64,000 nucleotides of DNA from Amphiura filiformis (lineage: Eukaryota > Echinodermata > Ophiuroidea > Amphilepidida > Amphiuridae): assembly GCF_039555335.1 (NCBI RefSeq), contig NW_027305505.1:996001-1060000 (forward strand). Direction: 5' to 3'. The position numbers and the translations under genes were made by a program. Shown here in pieces: positions 56,493 to 64,000 of the stretch. The notes beneath the pieces are model-generated. The model worked only from the letters and a program-made list of their open reading frames with translations, did not search any database and was not told the DNA's origin. Position 1 is the first letter of the stretch. Every line of letters starts with the position of its first letter.

Positions 56493-57059
56493 GTGAGTTA
56501 ACTTACTCCACGTGGTGACAATGTCTGACACTATAATTGAAACGTGCAGTATATCGCCAGGTCTTATTTTGGGGTAAGACCATAAGAGGTGGATGTATTT
56601 GTATTATTTTTCTTTACATACCCCACCAACAAGTACTTATTACTTGGTAGTTATTGAAATACATGAATACAGATAGTTGAGATAAACAAATGAGAGCATC
56701 ATCAAGGAGTACATAGATCAGTAGGTCATCCTCTTGTTGATGGGTTATTACCCAGTGAGTTCAGTGTTTTGCTTGAGACAAAGTAAATGCATCATAAAAA
56801 CTTGATAATTAGCATATGGTCTCATGTCATAATTTTGGTATGCAAAAAGGATGGAGGGATTACACTTTTCTGAAAATTGTGATACAAATTTGATTGGCTT
56901 TCCATAACCCCACATCCTACTGCAGTGGTTGATACCTCATTTTTTTCCTTCCTTCCTTCCTTCCAATACTGTGCAGCTCTCATTTGGTTAAGAATAAATG
57001 CACAATGTGTTGTGGGCATGCGTCGCATAAGACGACAAGAAAATTGAAAAACAGGTGCG

Positions 57060-57790
57060 AATATAAACATGTGCAAGTAAAAAGTCTGGTGGCGCCTACT
57101 TCAGAAGAACATCCCTCAGAGCAGTCTTGAAGCAGTTGAGAGATGGGTATGCAGCAGGGTCTACTGGTAGACGGTTCCACTCGGGATGGTGCGAGGGAAG
57201 AACGCGCTGGCATACGTTGAAGAGTGGGTGCGTGGAATAAAGAACCTAGAGCTGTGGCCTCTGGTGGTTGATGTACATGTAAGCTGAGATATGTAGTGGA
57301 CTAGTGGTTCCACGGGATGTCGACCAGGTTGAACATCGATGTGCAGTCTGCTATTGCGGTGGCGTCCCTGAAGTGAAATCCAGCTAAGATGTTTCAGCAT
57401 GGCGGTGACACTACTGTACTTGCTGTAATCACCCATGACATACCGAGCTGAGCTACGTTGGACTTGCTCCAGTTTGCTTGTATTCCTCTGTGTGTGGGGT
57501 CCCATGAGGTGGCAGCATATTTGACTGTTGGGCGGATGAAGGTAGTGTACACAGCTTCTTTAACCTTGTGTCTGCTGTGACTCAGGTTTCTGGAAAAGAA
57601 GGCTCTGTTAGCTTTTGTGGGGTTGTGTCTACATGGGTATTGAAGCTCAACCGAGAATCTAGACTGACTCCAAGCTACTTGGCCATGGATGGTATAATAT
57701 TGGCTGGGATTAGTCTACGCTTATTGGTGATCTGTACAACCTGACACTTGGACACTTTTAAGCCTAATTTGATTCTCTTTCAGTCTACTG
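57060..57790 (-). pseudogene. CR1/Jockey-like LINE 3' fragment in the intron
   Basis: Frame 57505-57161 on the minus strand has LEQVQRSSARYVMGDYSKYS, MLKHLSWISLQGRHRNSRLH and RTHSSTYASAFFPRTI, the C-terminal domain typical of this group. Upstream in other frames are KCQVVQITNKRRLI and LGVSLDSRLSFNTHV. Two or more frameshifts; 5'-truncated. Confidence 0.88.
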
Positions 57791-58016
57791 AAGCATATAT
57801 AATTATGCATTACTCAGTAAAAAAAACACATCAGTTGAAATGAAAAATGCCAGGGGTGGAGGAGCAGGCGGATGCGGGGAGTGTGCAATAGGGCCTATAT
57901 GTGAAAATTCACTGTCAGCATGTCAAAACTACTGGTTACTTTTTTCAAATCTAGTTAGGGTATGATGTATTGACAGCTTTGAATGTTGAATTTGTACTAA
58001 AACAATTACTGACTAC

Positions 58017-58373
58017 TTAAGGTGGTACTACACCCCCTGATAAATTTTGTGACTAATTATGCATTTTTCTCAAAAAGTAACTACACACTGGTAACAAAAG
58101 TTTAGTATATTATAGGGGCAAGGAATCCAATTACTTCGCTGAAATTTCAGTGATTCAAGACAAGGGGTTCATTATATATGTTAAGAAATGAGGTGCTTTA
58201 GTGGTACCTCTTTTCTTATCATATAATAATGTACTGCTTATCTTGAGTCACTAAAATTCAGTAGTAACTGGATTTCTTACCCTATAATATACATACATAA
58301 TTCAGTGTGTTATTATTTTTGAGAAAAATGCAAAATGGTCACAAATTTATCAAGGGGTGAAGTACCACCTTAA
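58017..58373. mobile_element. 357-bp MITE with long inverted arms
   Basis: Ends TTAAGGTGGTACTACACCCC and GGGGTGAAGTACCACCTTAA. The arms extend imperfectly over most of the element (TGCATTTTTCTCAAAAA against TTTTTGAGAAAAATGCA). TTAA at both tips could be target or element. No coding capacity. Confidence 0.85.
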
Positions 58374-58634
58374 AGGGTTATATGTTCCATTTTTTAAATT
58401 TTTAATGAAATCCTAGTTGAATTTCAGTATTTTTCATGCTAATCATGCTAATGTACATTTCTCTTCTTGATATTCTTTTCCTTAATAATAGAATAACCAT
58501 CTCGCTATTAAATTACTTTCGTAAAAATATCAAGAAATACATTTTTTGTCATATTTGACCATACGACATGCGACTATATTATGTATGTGCTTACTATCAA
58601 GCGCTTTTGAAAACATGAAATTGTACCAAAGTTT

Positions 58635-58661
58635 GGCGCTTTACCAACTGAGCTAATGGGC
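58635..58661 (-). repeat. tRNA 5'-half-like fragment
   Basis: Minus strand GCCCATTAGCTCAGTTGGTA followed by AAGCGCC matches a tRNA acceptor-D arm region with a good A box, but no T arm follows at the right distance. Confidence 0.4.
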
Positions 58662-58933
58662 TTGAGACACAAATTTGCAGGGTTACTTGTTCGTATATAG
58701 CTATAATGTGTATCGATGATTTGATAGCTATCAAGTTTTTTTGGTAACAGGCACCCATATGACGATACACAATTTTATTTTCAAAATCAAATAGAAATGT
58801 TACAAATCATTGTGATGTTTAAGTGATAAATTTACATGATGTACATCACATTAAACACTTCTTAAATTTATTAAATATTCTAAATTTTGCCTTTGAAGGA
58901 CACTTACCAATTTATGTTTTTGATACCTAACAG

Positions 58934-59051
58934 GTCAAATGGGGCGGCCGATACCAAGAAGATGCAGGCATGGGCAGAGGTGAAGAAATGGAACAGATAT
59001 TCAGCTACTTATCAAGGTTGAATTCTATGACAAAGAATGTGTCTGCTGCAA
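58934..59051 (+). pseudogene. KDZ-type transposase, exon with GEExEQ motif
   Basis: Acceptor ATACCTAACAG, donor GCAA|GTAAGT. It is open for 39 codons plus one base, and encodes VKWGGRYQEDAGMGRGEEME and then QIFSYLSRLNSMTKNVSAA. The G-x-GEExEQ...SYLSR...TK pattern is the signature around the conserved glutamate of KDZ-superfamily transposases. The exon itself is undamaged. It is counted with the broken gene because exons before and after it are disrupted. Confidence 0.8.
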
Positions 59052-60694
59052 GTAAGTGAATACTGTTAATAAAGATCAACCTACTGCATAATTCTCTGAG
59101 CCTTGTATACATATATTTCATGTTTATTATATGGACGTGAAAATTTCCCACTCAAAAAATAGTAAGTCCAGTTGACTAGATTATAGTTCAAATTTCATTA
59201 TTGTTTACTACCTGGATGAATGATAATCTTCACAAACATGAAAACTCCACATATTGGTGCTTTTGTATTTTGAATATGTTTGAGAAGGGCTGTATTAAAA
59301 AGAATTGTGATTTCACATTTTGGACACAACCCACGGGTCTAAAGTATTGCTGCTGTAGGTAGCTGATCAGGATATTTTTATGGGACAGGCAAGTGTAGCC
59401 AACAATCGGAGTTATTATCCTGATCGGAACCGATTGTAACAAGGTCTTTCATCATGGATCTTCTGCCTGGCCTTTATCAGATGAGTCACATAGAGAACGG
59501 ATAAGGTTTTTTTGTCCTGCAGGGAATTGAACCAAAGACTGCTTGCACCAAAGGTAAAGACCTGAACCAGTATGTCACACAACTCCCATATACATACTAT
59601 TGGTTGTGCTACCACCAATAGTATTATCATATATATTATTTCAAGATATTAGTGCTGACATGGGAAGAAATTAATACTCACATTTGGACAATCCTAACAT
59701 ATCCATTTAAAACATTGTTAAACAATTGACACAATAACAAAATTGCCTATCAATTAACTACACATAATTATGCATTATGTATTTTCCATCACCATGCAAA
59801 ATACAAGAGCAAAGGGGTTAGAAGGAATGAAAAAAAACGCAGATTGTGCGATATTATATTACTTTACATCTGCACTGCTGCATGCTCAATTATCCAAATG
59901 GTATGCTTTTAAAGTTTGCACATATTCTATGTGAAAGAACAAGATATGCCTATAGCAGTATCATTTTTTGTAAGTAAAAATGTAGATAAATGGCAAACAA
60001 TGTTTTTATGGACACATACTTTAAGTGCAAGGAGGAGATTTTATCTTTGCAGTTTCAATGCCCATTATTTCACTATGAAACTTGGACAGAGTTTGTCACT
60101 TACCCTCTGGTAGCAGAAATTGATAACTCCATTTTTCAGGATTGTGTGACTTTAGCCCATTCTATATTTATTGTTTCAATTAATTGTACACACATTTGGT
60201 GCTGTTGTTGTTAGTAGACAGATGTGTTTATAACACCATCTGTTATGCTATGAAAAGTTCTAGGTGCACCAACGGGTGTCTTGTTGTTCTTGATTTTGTG
60301 ACTACCTGTAATGATGGAAGTCATGTACAGAAAGGAATTACACGCATACCAAATATCAATGGGATCAAACCCCATTGTTGTTTTATTGCTATGTAGATGA
60401 CACCCAATGCAAAGTGAAGAATTTTCATCAATCTGAAGTATTTACTGATCATCTGGATCAGGACATTTAGTTTACCAGAAAAGGAAAAAAACTGTTTGTT
60501 TTCTTAATGCCATATATTGTAATATTATAATATTTCCATAAGAAATAGATTGTATTGTATTATATTGTAAATTGTATTTTTTTGTCCATAAAATGTTATT
60601 TTTCACTGTCAGATATAAACTCACATCCAAAACCCCAGTTTATAATTACCAGTTTTTTATTTGTTTCCTTTTTTTTTTTTTTTTTACTACACAG
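59052..60694 (+). other. Intron of the KDZ-type gene
   Basis: From GTAAGT to a long T run and CTACACAG. A minus-strand tRNA-like trace with GGTTCAATTCC lies at about 59518-59585. No other gene is recognised. Confidence 0.6.
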
Positions 60695-60764
60695 ACAGAG
60701 TCGATACCATAACAGAACATGTATTTTTCTGGAATACAAGAAAGATCGTACCAATGTCAGCACA
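60695..60764 (+). pseudogene. KDZ-type transposase, exon with TExxxxWNxRK motif (left part)
   Basis: Acceptor ACTACACAG after a poly-T tract. The phase fits the preceding exon (one base carried over). It encodes RVDTITEHVFFWNTRKIVP, matching the conserved TE...WN.RK block of KDZ proteins. At 60753-60764 lies AATGTCAGCACA, which is repeated at 62735-62746. The exon is cut here by a Penelope-like element. Confidence 0.75.
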
Positions 60765-60857
60765 TCAGTGAATAGATTCATCAGGTTTGTAAAACATATC
60801 AATTAGCAATTTTTAACTTGACAAAACCAGTAAGTTTTACTTACTCTAATATTTCGG

Positions 60858-60896
60858 CCCTACACATGTCGGAGGACTTCATCAGATGTGACCATC
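60858..60896 (-). ncRNA. Hammerhead-like core in the left inverted end
   Basis: Minus strand: CTGATGA, stem GTCCT/AGGGC with a CCGACATGTGT loop, then C and GAAA. The plus-strand counterpart at about 62652-62690 has CTGATGA and stem GTCCT/AGGAC but AAAA in place of GAAA. Stem III is not evident, so the call is tentative. Confidence 0.4.
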
Positions 60897-61019
60897 TGAT
60901 GCACTTTCCCAAGAAATGTGACTTTTGGTTGTGATTGGTCTGGTCTCCAGTCTTTAAAGAGACTGAAGAGTAGGTTCATGAAATGCTGAAAGACAAAAGA
61001 ACTTAAAAAAATTGAAGAC

Positions 61020-61925
61020 TGACCCCACCCCCAAAGTACAAGCGAGAGTTAACTACCATCCTCGCTAGACTTAAGAAAGAGAACAAAATTGATGGTAAAC
61101 AATATAAGCTTTTGTACCCTACAAGAGCAAATACACCATGACTTTATTGCACTGCAAAAATTCACAAGCAAGGCAACCCTATGATCAATCTTCGATTATA
61201 CTGATTCCCGCGGCTATGAGACATCAAAAGCCCATGTCGATTTGCTCAATCCTTTGGTCGATACCAAGGAACACCAATGATAAAAATTCAAAAGAATTAG
61301 AGGAGGACCTAAGTGGAGTGTGTATTGAGGAAAATGAAATATTTAACTCTCACGATGTGGTATCCTTGTTTACCAACACCCCAATAAAGGAGGCCTTAGA
61401 TGTGGTTAAACCAAGACTGGTGGATGACAAAGATCTTAAAATGCGCACCAAACTTGAAGTTGATGACATTATCGAACTCCTTGATACTCACCACCACATA
61501 TTTTGAATTCAGAGGTGCCATATATAGGCAAAGGTTTGGTGCAGCGATGGGCAGCCCAGTCAGCCCCATCATAGCGAATTTCTTTATGGAATTCCTGGAA
61601 CAGCAAGCAATCGTGACTGCCCCGATTGATTGTAAGCCAGTACGGCATTGGCGCCATTATGTGGATGACGTGCTCGAAATCATAAAAACAGATGAAGTTC
61701 AAAATTTAACTGATCATCTAAACCAAGTTGACAAAAACAGACAGTGTAAAATTCACGTACGAGGAAGAGAAAGAAGGGCAAATACCATTTCTGACACGCT
61801 TATTGTTCGAAACATGGCGGTTCGGTAAAGCTCCTGGTATACAGGAAACCAACCCATACTGATCAATACCTTGGTTTTAATTCAGAACACCCCGGCCTTC
61901 AGCAAATGGGTGTAGTCTGAACTCT
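61020..61925 (+). pseudogene. Penelope-like reverse transcriptase
   Basis: Broken over several frames. VVSLFTNTPIKEALDVV (about 61360) is the first catalytic-aspartate-like block region of Penelope RTs. RQRFGAAMGSPVSPIIANFF (about 61525-61585) and HYVDDVLEII (catalytic DD at 61664-61669) follow, then FLDTLIVR and YRKPTHTDQYLGFNS in shifted frames (about 61785-61890). A stop or frameshift occurs about every 150 bp. The enzyme would copy the element at a nicked chromosome end. Confidence 0.9.
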
Positions 61926-62560
61926 ATTTGACCGTATGTACAGCGTGGTCACGGAAGAAGCGGATAGAATGAATGAAGAAAAACAGGTGTGTGGAGCCCT
62001 TAAAAAATGTGGCTATCCTAAATGGGCAGTGGATCAAGTCAAAGCTAAAATGCAACAAAAATCTAAAGCGGCTGTGAAACCTAGCGCAAAGAAAGATCAA
62101 AAGCAAGGGGATGGTAGTGCTCCTTGGAATTTCTGAACGAGCACATAGTAGACACTGCAATGAAGCCCCATCAAACCCTCTATAAGATACTGGTCCACCC
62201 AAAGGACAAAAGAGACAGGCTATAAAGACAGGCAATTGTATTTATGAGATCGGCTGCCAAAATTGCGATCTTAGTTATGTTGGTGAGACCTCTCGTTTGT
62301 TCAGGATTAGGCTTGCTGAACATCAAGCGGAGGTTAAGAAAGTGAATGAGAAAAAGTTCACTCGGTCAGAACGAAGGGCATCAGAACAACAATAAACAAA
62401 GTCATGAGCCATATCTGATTACGCTAGGGCAAATCATGTTGTCAACTGGGAGGACTCCAAGATACTTGGCAAAGTGCATGTCAGAAGATCCAGAGAAGTA
62501 CGAGAAGCGATGGAGATCAGAAAGAGGAAACAAAGACCATTAATAGAGAGGAAGGCAATT
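61926..62560 (+). pseudogene. Penelope-like GIY-YIG endonuclease
   Basis: The frame at 61936 gives ALKKCGYPKWAVDQVKAKMQ (linker). In later frames come KILVHPKDKRD, a CxxC-type SYVGETSRLF GIY-YIG core (about 62270-62300), NWEDSKILGK and REVREAMEIRKRK. Stops at 62136 and elsewhere break it. It matches the other Penelope-like fragment at 12999-13560 in domain order, but sequence differs, so they are separate families or old copies. Confidence 0.85.
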
Positions 62561-62734
62561 ATCACGTATATGACCCACTTTTAAAGACTGGAGACAAGAC
62601 CAATCACAGCCGGAAGTCATTTTCCAGGAAAGTGGATCAGATGATCACATCTGATGAAGTCCTCCGACATGTAGGACAAAATATTAGAGAAAGTAAAAAC
62701 TTACTGGTTTTGTCAAGCAAAAATTGCTAATTGG

Positions 62735-62768
62735 AATGTCAGCACAGTTGTGCAAAGGGTACATAGAT
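62735..62768 (+). pseudogene. KDZ-type transposase, exon (right part after the insertion)
   Basis: Starts with the repeated AATGTCAGCACA, stays in the same reading phase as 60695-60764, adds QLCKGYID and ends at GAT|GTAAGT, a strong donor. Together with the left part it reads as one exon split by the Penelope-like element. Confidence 0.7.
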
Positions 62769-62851
62769 GTAAGTGTTGATATTGATAATGATAATATATG
62801 TTTTATTTAATTAGATGTTATTCAAGATTTTTTTTTTCTACTCATTGACAG

Positions 62852-62905
62852 GTGGTTTCAATTGCAAATTTGACAGTGCACAGTTGTAAAACTTGCTCCC
62901 AATAA
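62852..62905 (+). CDS. Candidate terminal exon
   Basis: A T run and TTGACAG acceptor precede GTGGTTTCAATT. In the phase set by the previous donor it encodes VVSIANLTVHSCKTCSQ and a TAA. The KDZ family gives no support for this tail, so it may be chance. Confidence 0.2.
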   Translation: MVSIANLTVHSCKTCSQ

Positions 62906-64000
62906 TTATTAGGAATACTTTTTTTCTGAAGGATGAAGGAATTAAATGAGCACTCCTGCAAACATAACATTGCATTATGCCTTTATATGTTAGAAAATAA
63001 TTTATCAAGCACGAATTACGTGGTTTTATTTGAACAAACTCATATTGACCACAAAAATGAATTAATACACCCTGTCTCTCAACACACAATATTTAAAATT
63101 TCCAGGCTGAGAAATTGTCCAGTGCAATGACGTCCCAGTAATATAATGAAGACTGACAACAATTGAGCACAGATATAACCATGACACTAGAACATTCTGA
63201 TGGGGGAATTTTGAATATTACGTGTTGAGAACTGGTTGTTTCATTTTTATGGTCAATATGAGTTTGTTTTAAATAAAACCATGCGATCTGTGCTTGATAA
63301 GTATTTTTCTAACATGTAAGGGATAATGTTGTGATTACCGCAGACATATCCTTTAATACATATCACCTAAATAAACAAAGAATTAAGTAGAATTTAGGGA
63401 AGAAACCCCCAACTACTTGGGATTTTATTATTATTATTTGCAGCCAGATTAGCCTGGCCTGGTCCAGTGGATTTTTATCCCAAGAATATCTTGGTTGTTA
63501 ATTGTGTTGTCTGAATCGAATATTCATGGAGACAATTGCTCCCATTTCTTTATGATGCAACTTGTACACACATGTCCATGAGTAAAGTACTGAGATATAG
63601 GCAAGTTATGTTTGAGTTCAATTTCAAGTAATGTTTGAAAATTTGTACCAAAATGGTTAGAAATGCTCAGTTTTGCCAAAAGAACCATAAAAAGTCAGAT
63701 TTTCACCTAAATTTCAAATAGAAGTTGAAAATTAAAAAAAAATATTCAAAATTGAAAAAAATAAATTTTACTCAAGAAATATTTGTTACGGTGACTGAAG
63801 AAATTTGGGCGAAAAAAACTTTTCGGGGATTTTCTCCAAAAATGAGCAAGTTAGTTGGAGTACCTTATTCTTTAAAAAGTCTTGCATTTAATTAATGAAA
63901 GTGTTGTATGGATTTTTTTTTTTTTTTTTTCTCAAATTTCAGCATTGCTGAAAATTGGATGTGACTCTATATGTAAAAGCAAAAAAATGATTGATCCAAC
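62906..64000. other. Unassigned AT-rich sequence
   Basis: No gene, element end or further KDZ exon recognised up to the window edge. Confidence 0.4.

Larger units (their letters stand above)
56493..58933 (+). other. Intron of the KDZ-type gene with inserted elements
   Basis: 2.44 kb from GTGAGT to CTAACAG. It hosts a minus-strand LINE fragment (57060-57790), a MITE (58017-58373) and a tRNA-like relic (about 58635-58661). The reading phase across it is 0, and joins AWNRQ to VKWGG, both in the conserved order. Confidence 0.65.
60800..62733 (+). mobile_element. Penelope-like element with inverted terminal copies
   Basis: The two ends, 60800-60966 and 62580-62733, are inverted copies of the same sequence (CAATTAGCAATTTTT... 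and its complement). The interior carries, in plus orientation, a broken reverse transcriptase and a GIY-YIG endonuclease. Penelope-like elements are known to have complex ends, including inverted partial copies. The right end touches the 12-bp direct repeat directly; on the left 35 bases (60765-60799) lie between repeat and element end. Confidence 0.88.

Overview
This window looks like animal genomic DNA, most likely from a marine invertebrate. The tentative pointers are retroelement families common in such genomes, intron-rich gene structure with GT/AG borders, abundant miniature transposons, and a roughly tenfold excess of the palindrome TAGGCCTA, which I associate with echinoderm-like sequence from memory. 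No bacterial-style operons, rRNA genes or clearly functional tRNA genes are visible. Nearly everything recognisable is a mobile element or its debris, and almost every coding element is broken by stops or frameshifts. I did not find an intact host gene.

Left part (1-18800). Head-to-tail copies of a composite element with its own minisatellites (CT-rich about 30/60-bp units and 146-bp units) fill 1-6195, with two joined LINE fragments between them. Four copies of a 1.25-kb terminal-inverted-repeat element, without a transposase, lie at 7301-12999, two in each orientation, mixed with a 66-bp satellite. The last copy ends in a Penelope-like element fragment (GIY-YIG endonuclease, hammerhead-like core). 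A nearly complete minus-strand non-LTR retrotransposon follows (13815-16970), with a 251-bp MITE inside its endonuclease. Arrays of (GTA)n and (TTTA)n then occupy 17175-18790.

Middle part (18800-28450). This is AT-rich, mostly gene-free sequence with a 659-bp inverted-repeat element built from a repeated 20-bp motif (20428-21086), a degenerate short-period array (21890-22200), and one acidic/coiled-coil ORF (26976-27554).

Ty3/gypsy block (28453-41277, minus strand). A recognisable 3' LTR (TG...CA, TATA box, AATAAA, adjacent polypurine tract) is followed upstream by an accessory ORF, integrase, RNase H, reverse transcriptase, protease and gag. The 5' LTR is missing and the element is split by about 4.7 kb of nested insertions (RTE-type LINE fragment, hairpin, tRNA-like sequence, satellite, inverted-repeat element). 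The accessory ORF, in the position where env sits in other elements, encodes a protein whose start resembles the histone H3 tail (MVRTKHTAR) followed by C2H2 zinc fingers. It is the most unusual coding feature of the window.

Right part (41280-64000). Harbinger-like MITEs (TAA/TTA target duplications), long TTTA arrays and diverged direct repeats lead to a plus-strand, intron-containing KDZ-type transposase gene (exons at 56197-56492, 58934-59051, and 60695-60764 continued at 62735-62768; possibly upstream exons at 53260, 54620 and 54805). Its last recognised exon is interrupted by a Penelope-like element (60800-62733) whose two ends are inverted copies of each other and which is bordered by a 12-bp direct repeat. 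All calls come from reading the sequence and given translations; no database search was possible.
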